Shown: positions 1 to 5,384, counted from the first letter of the stretch. The stretch is 5,417 nucleotides of DNA from Rhizobiaceae bacterium (GCA_016764155.1 JAESSK010000328.1:1-5417); one strand, 5' to 3'. Program-made: numbers and translations. Notes: generated from the sequence alone by a model not told the origin.

Positions 1-1076
1 GTAATGATTGCTGCGCCAATTTTTGGCAGGAAGCCACAGATGATCAGGAAGATTGCCCCGATGGTCACCACATGGCGGCTCATGACGCCGGTCATGGAAA
101 TCAGGCCAACGTTCTGGCTGAAGGAGGTATTTGGCAGACCGCCAAAGATACCTGCAATCGCGGTACCCAGACCATCGGCATAGGTAGCACCTGTGATTTC
201 CTTATCGGTTGCTTCGCGCCCGGCACCGCCTTTGGTGATGCCTGAAACATCGCCCACGGTTTCGATTGCTGAGACAATTGCCATGAAACAAAAACCAATC
301 ACTGCAGCAGCGGAGAATTCAAAACCGAATTTGAACGGTACAGGCACCACAAATACGGATGCTCTGCCTATTCCATCGAAACTTACCTCACCCATGAAGT
401 AAGCAACGATATAACCGACAATGATACCGATCAGCACGGCCCCAACAGACATGATGCCTTTGGTGAAGAACTTGATGCCCAAGGTCACCACAATCACGAC
501 CAAGGCCATGGTCCAGTTGGTCAGGCTACCGAATGATGGCTTGCCTATTTCCGGCACGCCGCCTGCAGCATATTGAATGCCGACTTTTACCAGTGCCAGA
601 CCAATCATCAATACGATGAGGCCAGTTACCAATGGTGGCAAGGCAAAACGAATTTTGCCGATGAAGGTCCCAATGAAGAAATGAAATACGCCACCGAGGA
701 TGACGCCACTCATGAGCGCGCCCAATGCTGCGGTCCCCTGCCCCGCAACCAGCGGTATCATAATCGGGATAAAGGCAAAGCTTGTTCCCTGGACGATTGG
801 CAATCTGGCACCGACAGGCCCCATGCCGATGGTTTGAAACAAGGTGGCGACGCCAGCAAACAGCATCGACATTTGGATCATATAAATCAACGTGCCGGCA
901 TCGGGTGATCCGAAACCGAAGCCTGCTGCAAACGCAATGATAATGGCGGGCGTAATATTACTGACGAACATCGCCAGTACGTGCTGTATCCCCAGCGGGA
1001 TCGCCTGTGCCATTGGTGGTGTATAATTTGGATCTCTTAACTGCTCGGCTGTGCCGAGTGATGAATCCTGCCCCAT
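1..1076 (-). CDS. NCS2-family purine (xanthine/uric acid) permease, 3' end cut by window edge
   Basis: This is an inner-membrane proton- or cation-coupled nucleobase transporter of the NCS2 (UraA/XanQ/UacT) family. The first 358 codons are in the window; family members are usually about 450-500 residues, so roughly the last quarter is missing. Translation from ATG 1076 shows a short polar N-terminus and then alternating hydrophobic segments typical of the 14-helix fold. Key residues fit the family: His32 in helix 1 (GIQHVLAMF), QGTSFAF (96-102) in helix 3, SAIETVGD with Glu272 and Asp276, ADGLGTA with Asp301, and the signature NTSFSQNVG with Gln321-Asn322, followed by TGVMSR. As I recall E. 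coli XanQ, its Glu272, Asp276, Asp304 and Gln324-Asn325 match in order and nearly in number, which favours xanthine/urate over uracil. Exact substrate is inferred. The start is supported by a Shine-Dalgarno 7 nt upstream. The gene is divergent from xth and probably under leader control. Confidence 0.93.
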   Translation of the reverse strand, partial: MGQDSSLGTAEQLRDPNYTPPMAQAIPLGIQHVLAMFVSNITPAIIIAFAAGFGFGSPDAGTLIYMIQMSMLFAGVATLFQTIGMGPVGARLPIVQGTSFAFIPIMIPLVAGQGTAALGALMSGVILGGVFHFFIGTFIGKIRFALPPLVTGLIVLMIGLALVKVGIQYAAGGVPEIGKPSFGSLTNWTMALVVIVVTLGIKFFTKGIMSVGAVLIGIIVGYIVAYFMGEVSFDGIGRASVFVVPVPFKFGFEFSAAAVIGFCFMAIVSAIETVGDVSGITKGGAGREATDKEITGATYADGLGTAIAGIFGGLPNTSFSQNVGLISMTGVMSRHVVTIGAIFLIICGFLPKIGAAII

Positions 1077-1083
1077 TTTAATT

Positions 1084-1089
1084 CTCCCT
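1084..1089 (-). promoter_or_regulatory. Shine-Dalgarno of the permease gene
   Basis: On the minus strand AGGGAG lies 7 nt before the ATG at 1076, a good ribosome binding site that fixes the permease start. The overlapping GAGAA (1086-1082) could pair with TTCTC (1106-1102) upstream. The site could therefore be hidden in one RNA fold and free in another. Confidence 0.75.
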
Positions 1090-1091
1090 GA

Positions 1092-1106
1092 TTCTCGTGA
1101 CGAGAA
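1092..1106 (-). promoter_or_regulatory. Leader hairpin just before the permease ribosome binding site
   Basis: TTCTCGT-C-ACGAGAA is a perfect inverted repeat with 7-nt arms; as RNA it makes a 6-bp stem with a 3-nt loop. It ends 2 nt before the Shine-Dalgarno. Its 5' arm overlaps CTTTC (1108-1104), which is complementary to GAAAG (1147-1143) in the upstream aptamer-like stem, so the two pairings exclude each other. A second small hairpin, TTCCG/CGGAA (1139-1135 with 1126-1122, loop of 8), lies between them. A role as expression platform is inferred from these complementarities only. Confidence 0.45.
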
Positions 1107-1141
1107 AGTTTCCCAAGCTAATTCCGATATTTCGCGGAACA

Positions 1142-1180
1142 CCTTTCAATGGCAGCAAGCTGCATGATTCGCAGAAAGGC
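1142..1180 (-). promoter_or_regulatory. Candidate purine-sensing riboswitch aptamer (xanthine-I/NMT1-like) in the permease leader
   Basis: Reading the minus strand, CCUUUC (1179-1174) pairs perfectly with GAAAGG (1147-1142), with possible G-U extension. Inside is a second stem GCAG-CUUG-CUGC (1163-1152). The two stems are separated by an asymmetric internal loop: UGCGAAUCAU on the 5' side and CAUU on the 3' side. It begins about 20 nt after the predicted transcription start, in a leader of about 120 nt before a xanthine/urate permease. Known biology: the small NMT1 motif RNAs of Proteobacteria have a two-stem, asymmetric-loop plan, bind xanthine and uric acid, and precede purine transport and oxidation genes. 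The general plan and gene context agree. I could not compare the conserved loop nucleotides with the published consensus, so class membership is inference. It could also be an unrelated leader hairpin. Confidence 0.5.
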
Positions 1181-1205
1181 AATTAAAGTTTATGACAAAA
1201 ATGGA

Positions 1206-1211
1206 ATTATA
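1206..1211 (-). promoter_or_regulatory. -10 box of the permease promoter
   Basis: The minus strand reads a perfect TATAAT. At 17 nt upstream there is only a poor -35 match (ATAGAA), so the promoter may depend on an activator. The start of transcription would fall near 1199, giving a leader of about 120 nt that holds the aptamer-like RNA. Confidence 0.55.
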
Positions 1212-1218
1212 CAAAATG

Positions 1219-1242
1219 CCACAGTTACTTCTATCCACAGTT
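1219..1242. repeat. Direct repeat pair flanking the -35 zone of the permease promoter
   Basis: CCACAGTT occurs at 1219-1226 and again at 1235-1242, an exact 8-bp direct repeat with a 16-bp period (AACTGTGG when read along the permease). The pair brackets the place where a -35 box should be. The distal copy is part of CTATCCACA (1231-1239), one base away from the DnaA-box consensus TTATCCACA. This may be a regulator binding site or chance; the sequence alone does not decide. Confidence 0.35.
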
Positions 1243-1289
1243 TGCCTCGTTTTTGTGGGTGCGTTGTGATTGAAAACTGACTAATAATG

Positions 1290-1303
1290 GTGATCGGAAT
1301 CAC
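1290..1303. promoter_or_regulatory. Inverted repeat upstream of xth
   Basis: GTGAT-CGGA-ATCAC is a perfect 5-bp inverted repeat with a 4-nt spacer, ending 21 nt before the xth ATG. It could be an operator half-site pair or a small hairpin in the xth leader. I found no convincing -35/-10 pair for xth; TAATAAT at 1282-1288, just upstream, is the best -10-like string but has no good -35 partner. Confidence 0.3.
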
Positions 1304-1324
1304 AAAACTCATGGCCCTTTGAAA

Positions 1325-2119
1325 ATGAAAATAGCGACCTGGAATATTAACGGCATCAAGGCCCGGCACGACAATCTGATTGAATGGTTAAAACAGACGG
1401 AGCCGGATATTGCCTGTTTGCAGGAGATCAAATCTGTCGACGAAAATTTTCCGGGCAGCGAGATCGAAGCACTGGGCTATAATGTGGAAACCCACGGGCA
1501 AAAGAGCTTTAACGGAGTTGCGATTCTATCCAAATTGCCCTTTGACGAGGTGAATCGCGGGCTTCCCATGCTGAACGAAAGCGACGAGCCAGACGTTCAG
1601 GCGCGCTTTATTGAAGGGGCGTTTTCTGTATCAGGGCGATCTTTGCGGGTGGTTTCGCTCTATCTGCCCAATGGAAACCCAGTGGATAGCGATAAATTCC
1701 CTTATAAGCTCGACTGGATGGCGCGACTGGAAAAGTGGACCGCAGCACAATTGCTGCATGAAGAAGCGTTTGTTCTGGCTGGCGACTATAATGTCATTCC
1801 GATGCCCGAAGATTGTTATGATCCAAAAGCGTGGGAAGGCGACGCATTGTTTTTGCCTGAAAGCAGAAATGCGTTCCGGCGCTTGCTCAATCTCGGACTG
1901 ACCGAATCAATCCGCAGCGTGACTGACGCTTCACCGAGCTATACGTTTTGGGATTTCCAGCGCGGGGCGTGGCCTAAGAACCACGGTATTCGCATTGACC
2001 ATTTGCTGCTGTCGCCAGAAGCTGCTCCTATGTTAAAGGGCGCAGATATCGATAAATTCACCCGTGATTGGGAAAAGCCGTCAGACCATGTGCCGGTTTG
2101 GATTGATCTGGAAATCTAG
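1325..2119 (+). CDS. xth: Exodeoxyribonuclease III (AP endonuclease, ExoIII/APE1 family)
   Basis: This cytoplasmic DNA repair enzyme cuts 5' to abasic sites in base-excision repair and degrades one strand of duplex DNA from the 3' end, using a divalent metal. The 264-residue product is the usual family length (E. coli ExoIII 268) and is one endonuclease/exonuclease/phosphatase domain. All active-site blocks are present: NING with Asn7, LQEIK with metal-binding Glu34, SLYLPNG with Tyr113, GDYNV with Asp154 and Asn156, IRIDHLLLS with Asp225, and SDHVPV with catalytic Asp254-His255. The frame is open from a TTG at 1319, but ATG 1325 is preferred because it gives the family's MKIATWNIN start. The Shine-Dalgarno is weak. 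The gene stands alone, is divergent from the permease, and ends 38 nt before the stop of a convergent small gene. The symbol xth (xthA) rests on strong family similarity. Confidence 0.95.
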   Translation: MKIATWNINGIKARHDNLIEWLKQTEPDIACLQEIKSVDENFPGSEIEALGYNVETHGQKSFNGVAILSKLPFDEVNRGLPMLNESDEPDVQARFIEGAFSVSGRSLRVVSLYLPNGNPVDSDKFPYKLDWMARLEKWTAAQLLHEEAFVLAGDYNVIPMPEDCYDPKAWEGDALFLPESRNAFRRLLNLGLTESIRSVTDASPSYTFWDFQRGAWPKNHGIRIDHLLLSPEAAPMLKGADIDKFTRDWEKPSDHVPVWIDLEI

Positions 2120-2132
2120 GAAGCTGTTGGCT

Positions 2133-2150
2133 ATTAATCACTCGATTAAT
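2133..2150. repeat. AT-rich inverted repeat between convergent genes
   Basis: ATTAATC-ACTC-GATTAAT is a perfect 7-bp inverted repeat with a 4-nt loop, lying wholly between the xth stop (2119) and the stop of the convergent small gene (2158). It has almost no GC and no long T-run on either side, so by itself it would be a weak terminator. It may assist transcript ending in both directions. Confidence 0.35.
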
Positions 2151-2152
2151 TT

Positions 2153-2183
2153 CTGGCCTAATCTCCGGCCAGCCAGTTTTTTT
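2153..2183 (+). terminator. Probable intrinsic terminator of xth
   Basis: CTGGCC (2153-2158) pairs with GGCCAG (2167-2172) across an 8-nt loop, followed after 4 nt by seven T residues (2177-2183). This is the GC stem plus T-tract of a rho-independent terminator reading out of xth. The 4-nt gap between stem and T-run is a flaw, which lowers confidence. Most of it overlaps the last codons of the convergent minus-strand gene. Confidence 0.5.
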
Positions 2184-2412
2184 GAATTTTCGCTTCTTTC
2201 AAACGCTGCTCGGCTATTTGTGTTGCCATCTCCAAATAGTAATTCAACGAAGCCTCTTTTGCACCCTGCGCGAGTTCTTGCAACTGGCGCAGATTGTTTT
2301 CTATGAAACCCAGATTATCGATTACGACATTTAAATCTTTAAGCAAGCCAGTTGGCGCAGCATCCGCCGCGCCATCAGTTTGTTGATTTTCTCTATTATC
2401 TTCTACTGACAT
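2158..2412 (-). CDS. Small helix-rich hypothetical protein, 84 aa
   Basis: I do not recognise this protein. The first quarter is polar and probably disordered (MSVEDNRENQQTDGAADA). From about residue 20 onward it is amphipathic helix with regularly spaced Leu, Ile and Ala (LLKDLNVVIDNLGFIENNL, then QLQELAQGAKEASLNYYLEM and AEQRLKEAKIQ), suggesting a coiled coil or helical hairpin. It has no signal peptide, membrane segment or Cys/His metal motif, so a soluble cytoplasmic protein is likely. The composition looks like a real protein, unlike the overlapping plus-strand frame. The start is uncertain: ATG 2412 is chosen because the protein-like sequence begins there. The frame is also open back to a TTG at 2490 (26 more residues), without a good ribosome site. 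It ends with TAG, convergent with xth, and its 3' end overlaps the probable xth terminator. A hairpin covers the region just before the start. Confidence 0.6.
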   Translation of the reverse strand: MSVEDNRENQQTDGAADAAPTGLLKDLNVVIDNLGFIENNLRQLQELAQGAKEASLNYYLEMATQIAEQRLKEAKIQKNWLAGD

Positions 2413-2420
2413 TACAATTG

Positions 2421-2445
2421 AGCCCAAACCAATATATTGTGGGCT
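2421..2445 (-). promoter_or_regulatory. Hairpin over the translation start zone of the small gene
   Basis: AGCCCA (2421-2426) and TGGGCT (2440-2445) form a perfect 6-bp inverted repeat around a 13-nt centre that contains the palindrome CAATATATTG (2430-2439). In the minus-strand transcript its 3' arm, with the only GGG-rich string near the start, ends 8 nt before the ATG at 2412. It could mask the ribosome site of the small gene or act as an operator. There is no T-run that would make it a terminator. Confidence 0.4.
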
Positions 2446-2643
2446 TAAACCTCGTGTTTGCTTGCACCACATCTTTCCAGTCGCCGCCAATCACCGGAAT
2501 ATTAAGATTAGAATATTTGGGGAAAATATACAATAGGTTGTACTTTTGTTTTCCTCTATTTTAAGTTGTATTTCCACTTTTTATGGTGTCTGTAGCAGTT
2601 TTGGGGTTGACGATTGGGTTTTGGCTCGCCAATTCATGTGTCG

Positions 2644-2672
2644 TTGAGATCATATTTACCATTTGATCTTAT
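2644..2672 (+). promoter_or_regulatory. Likely topA promoter
   Basis: TTGAGA (2644-2649, 5 of 6 to the sigma-70-type -35) is followed after exactly 17 nt by TCTTAT (2667-2672, 4 of 6 to the -10). Transcription would start near 2679, leaving a leader of about 43 nt before topA. A TTGACG at 2607 is a good -35 by itself but has no -10 at the right spacing. Confidence 0.45.
2647..2669. promoter_or_regulatory. Operator-like inverted repeat within the topA promoter
   Basis: AGATCA (2647-2652) and TGATCT (2664-2669) form a perfect 6-bp inverted repeat with an 11-nt spacer. The arms overlap the proposed -35 and -10 boxes, so a dimeric protein bound here would block RNA polymerase. The half-sites are 17 bp apart centre to centre, under two helical turns. 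No regulator is known to me for this motif. Confidence 0.35.
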
Positions 2673-2711
2673 TTCCATTATTCAAGAATACGCCAGCTTC
2701 TAGATTTCATC

Positions 2712-2715
2712 AGGA
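2712..2715 (+). promoter_or_regulatory. Shine-Dalgarno of topA
   Basis: AGGA is 6 nt before the ATG at 2722, a normal spacing that supports this start. The protein starting here puts the family's first conserved glutamate at residue 9, as in E. coli TopA. Confidence 0.7.
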
Positions 2716-2721
2716 TTTTGA

Positions 2722-5322
2722 ATGACCCATAACGTCGTTATCGTAGAATCGCCCGCCAAAGCGAAAACCATTAATAAGTATCTAGGCAGTGATTACACAG
2801 TCATTGCCTCGTATGGACATGTGCGCGATTTGCCCCCTAAGGATGGTTCGGTGCTGCCGGATGAGGATTTTGCCATGAGTTGGCAGATAGATGCAAAAGC
2901 CAAAACGCGCATCACCGATATCCAAAAACTGGTCAAGGGCGCAGATAAACTCATTCTCGCGACCGATCCTGATAGAGAAGGTGAAGCAATCTCCTGGCAC
3001 GTGCTGGAGATTCTTAAAGACAAGAAGCTGATCAAGGACATGCCGGTTGAGCGAGTTGTGTTTAACGCGATCACCAAGAAATCCATTCTGGAGGCGATGA
3101 AAAATCCACGCGATATCGATATGCCGCTGGTGGATGCATATCTTGCACGTCGCGCACTTGATTATCTGGTGGGCTTTACGCTTTCGCCGGTTTTGTGGCG
3201 CAAATTGCCCGGTGCCCGCTCTGCTGGCCGTGTGCAATCTGTGGCGCTACGACTGATTTGCGACCGAGAAGCTGAGATTGAAGCATTCAATCCGGTTGAA
3301 TATTGGTCAATCATTGCATCGCTCGCCAATGGCTCTGCGCAAAAGTTCGAAGCTCGCATCTCCGAGTTCGAAGGCAAGAAGATCAGTCGTCAGGATATCG
3401 CCACCGAAGCCGAGGCGATGAAAATCAAGACCATGCTGGACGCGTCTAATCTTGCCGTTGGCAATGTGATCTCCAAACCCACCAAACGTAATCCTTATGC
3501 CCCTTTCACCACGTCTACTCTGCAAATGGATGCAAGCCGCAAGATTGGCTTTTCCGCCCGCGTGACAATGCAGGTGGCGCAGAAGCTTTATGAAGGTATG
3601 GAAATTGGCGGCGAGACCGTTGGTCTCATAACCTATATGCGTACCGATGGTGTTGAAATCACACCGGAAGTCATCCCTTCCATTCGTGATCAGATCAAAT
3701 CGCAATTTGGCGCTGAGTATGTTCCCGAAAAAACCCGCCTTTACACTTCCAAAGCCAAGAACGCGCAAGAAGCGCACGAGGCCATCCGCCCAACCGATAT
3801 TAGCCGTACACCCGAAGCAATGGCGCCATATCTGAACGAAGACCAGCGCAGACTTTATGATTTGATTTGGAAGCGTACCATTTCCAGCCAGATGGAAACG
3901 GCGATTATTGAACGCACCAGTGTTGATATTATCGCGACCAAAGGCTCCGAGAAAGCAACCCTTCGTGCAAATGGTTCCGTGGTTCGTTTTGATGGCTTTA
4001 TGAAAGCCTATGAAGAAGCAAAATCTATTTCCGATGATGAAGAAGACAAACGTCTGCCTCTTCTCACCGAGGGTGAAGATGTTTCCAAGGATAAGATTGA
4101 AGCCAATCAGCACTTCACTGAGCCGCCACCGCGTTATTCTGAGGCTTCCCTCATCAAACGTATGGAAGAATTGGGCATTGGTCGTCCTTCAACTTTTGCA
4201 TCGACCCTTTCTACCCTGCAGGATCGCGAATATGTGGTCCTTGAGAAGAAACGTTTCACGCCTGATTCAAAAGGGCGCGTGGTAACGAGCTTTTTGGAAA
4301 GCTTCTTTGGGCGCTACGTGGAATATGATTTCACCGCGGAAATGGAGCAACAGCTCGATAAAATCTCAGCCGGTGAATTGCAGTGGAAAGACGTGCTGCG
4401 TGATTTCTGGACGAAGTTCCATGGCAGCGTTGAAGAAATCAAGGATGTTCGGGTTACCGAAGTTCTCGACCGTTTGAACGAAGAACTGGCTCCCCTAGCC
4501 TTCCCACCGAAGGAAGATGGATCAGACCCACGCGGTTGCCCTAAATGTAGCGAAGGCCAGTTGAGCCTGAAAGTTGGGCGTTACGGTGCCTTTGTTGGTT
4601 GTTCCAACTATCCAGAATGTGCCTTTACCCGCCAGCTTGGTCAAAGCGACAAGGATGCTGCAGCAGAAGCCCTTGCAGGTGAACCAAAGCTTCTCGGCAA
4701 CGACCCTGAGAGCGATGAGGAAGTCACCCTGCGCACGGGTCGTTTCGGTCCTTACGTGCAACGTGGTGCAGAAAAAGGTGCCAAGCGTGCCAGTATTCCA
4801 AAAGGTTGGGAACCACTGGAAGTCGATTTTGAAAAGGCCCTGAGCCTACTTGCGCTACCTCGCGATGTGGGTGAACACCCTGAAACAAAGAAGATGATCA
4901 AAGCCGGCATTGGCCGCTACGGTCCCTTCGTGCTGCATGATGGTGCTTATGCCAATCTTGATAGTGTGGATGAGGTCTTCACCGTCGGGCTTAACCGCGC
5001 AGTGACTGTGATTGCAGAAAAAGCTGCCAGTGGCGGCAACAGACGCGGTGCTCAATCGTTGAAACAATTGGGCGATCATCCAGATCTCGGTGGCCCGATC
5101 ACCGTTAAAGACGGACGATTTGGCCCATATGTCAATCATGCAAAAATCAACGCGACCTTGCAGCCGGATAAAGACCCGATGTCAGTAACGTTGGAAGAAG
5201 CGCTTGAACTGATTGCCGCTAAAATTGCCAAGGGCCCCGCAAAGAAGAAAGCCAAGGCAAAACCTAAAGCTAAGGCCAAAGCCAAGCCTAAGGCGAAAGC
5301 AAAAGCCAAACCAAAGGCCTAA
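2722..5322 (+). CDS. topA: DNA topoisomerase I (type IA, omega protein)
   Basis: This enzyme relaxes negative supercoils by cutting one DNA strand through a 5'-phosphotyrosine link and passing the other strand; it acts on the nucleoid, often behind transcribing polymerase. The 866-residue protein is complete. The TOPRIM domain (about 1-145) has Glu9 in VIVESPAK and the metal motif DPDREGE (Asp82, Asp84, Glu86). GARSAGRVQSVALR (164-177) and the nucleophile Tyr305 in ITYMRTDG, with Arg307, mark the catalytic core. EAHEAIRPTD (350-359) and IGRPSTFASTLSTL (486-499) are also conserved. The C-terminal part has one Cys4 zinc finger (Cys606, 609, 627, 633), then GR(F/Y)GP(Y/F)V repeats near 673, 731 and 798 of the Toprim-C-repeat type, and a Lys/Ala/Pro tail (about 841-866). 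Length and domain order are usual for alphaproteobacteria. No dprA-like gene lies upstream, so it appears to be transcribed alone. Confidence 0.97.
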   Translation: MTHNVVIVESPAKAKTINKYLGSDYTVIASYGHVRDLPPKDGSVLPDEDFAMSWQIDAKAKTRITDIQKLVKGADKLILATDPDREGEAISWHVLEILKDKKLIKDMPVERVVFNAITKKSILEAMKNPRDIDMPLVDAYLARRALDYLVGFTLSPVLWRKLPGARSAGRVQSVALRLICDREAEIEAFNPVEYWSIIASLANGSAQKFEARISEFEGKKISRQDIATEAEAMKIKTMLDASNLAVGNVISKPTKRNPYAPFTTSTLQMDASRKIGFSARVTMQVAQKLYEGMEIGGETVGLITYMRTDGVEITPEVIPSIRDQIKSQFGAEYVPEKTRLYTSKAKNAQEAHEAIRPTDISRTPEAMAPYLNEDQRRLYDLIWKRTISSQMETAIIERTSVDIIATKGSEKATLRANGSVVRFDGFMKAYEEAKSISDDEEDKRLPLLTEGEDVSKDKIEANQHFTEPPPRYSEASLIKRMEELGIGRPSTFASTLSTLQDREYVVLEKKRFTPDSKGRVVTSFLESFFGRYVEYDFTAEMEQQLDKISAGELQWKDVLRDFWTKFHGSVEEIKDVRVTEVLDRLNEELAPLAFPPKEDGSDPRGCPKCSEGQLSLKVGRYGAFVGCSNYPECAFTRQLGQSDKDAAAEALAGEPKLLGNDPESDEEVTLRTGRFGPYVQRGAEKGAKRASIPKGWEPLEVDFEKALSLLALPRDVGEHPETKKMIKAGIGRYGPFVLHDGAYANLDSVDEVFTVGLNRAVTVIAEKAASGGNRRGAQSLKQLGDHPDLGGPITVKDGRFGPYVNHAKINATLQPDKDPMSVTLEEALELIAAKIAKGPAKKKAKAKPKAKAKAKPKAKAKAKPKA
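5248..5319 (+). repeat. Three tandem octapeptide repeats (KAKAKPKA) at the TopA C-terminus
   Basis: Residues 843-850, 851-858 and 859-866 are each KAKAKPKA, three exact copies running up to the stop codon. The 24-nt DNA copies differ from one another at 5-6 positions, all synonymous third bases. The tail is strongly basic and resembles histone-H1-like tails; a non-specific DNA-binding role is inferred. Confidence 0.9.
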
Positions 5323-5343
5323 ATTAGCATTAGTCGCGCTAAT
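5323..5343 (+). terminator. Weak stem-loop directly after topA
   Basis: ATTAGC (5323-5328) pairs with GCTAAT (5338-5343) across a 9-nt loop, starting right after the topA stop codon. The stem is AT-rich and is followed by AATTAAACG rather than a T-run, so intrinsic termination here is doubtful; it may only protect the 3' end of the message. Confidence 0.25.
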
Positions 5344-5369
5344 TAAACGAATATTAGCCATTTTCGTAT

Positions 5370-5384
5370 TACTAGAGCCTAGTA
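5370..5384. repeat. Short palindrome in the topA downstream region
   Basis: TACTAG-AGC-CTAGTA is a perfect 6-bp inverted repeat with a 3-nt centre, 47 nt after topA. It has no T-tract on the plus strand. It may be a terminator stem or an operator for a gene beyond the window; the rest of 5344-5417 shows nothing I can name. Confidence 0.3.

Larger units (their letters stand above)
2413..2721. other. Divergent intergenic region between the small gene and topA
   Basis: This stretch of about 309 bases has no confident gene. It contains the leader of the minus-strand small gene, the topA promoter and ribosome site, and an AT-rich middle (about 2500-2600). An inverted repeat TACAA-TAGG-TTGTA lies at 2529-2542, and GTTGTA(C/T)TT occurs at 2537 and 2565. 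One minus-strand frame, open from a TTG at 2533 to TAA at 2396-2398, would give 45 residues with coding-like codon choice between about 2493 and 2411. No clear ribosome site fits it. It could be a small peptide gene, a gene remnant or chance. Confidence 0.5.

Noticed and set aside
573..908. A plus-strand 111-residue open frame within the permease gene
   Set aside because: It is opposite conserved permease sequence; the translation is polar, low in hydrophobics and rich in Gln, His and Asp, as expected from the antisense of membrane-protein codons.
1231..1239. A replication-origin DnaA box
   Set aside because: It is a single near-match (CTATCCACA) with no cluster of boxes, no AT-rich unwinding element and no origin-linked genes nearby; kept only as part of a promoter repeat.
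1319..1324. TTG at 1319 as the start of xth
   Set aside because: ATG at 1325 gives the family's typical MKIATWNIN start, and no better ribosome site supports the two extra codons.
2064..2306. Plus-strand 80-residue open frame overlapping the end of xth
   Set aside because: It starts inside xth in another frame and runs antisense to the more protein-like minus-strand small gene; there is no ribosome site.
2607..2612. TTGACG as the topA -35 box
   Set aside because: No -10-like hexamer occurs 16-18 nt downstream (the string there is CAATTC); TTGAGA at 2644 has a better partner.
3307..4113. A 268-residue open frame antisense to topA
   Set aside because: It lies wholly opposite the conserved catalytic core of topA, has no ribosome site, and its composition (rich in Phe, Gly, His, Asn, Ile) is what the antisense of this reading frame gives.
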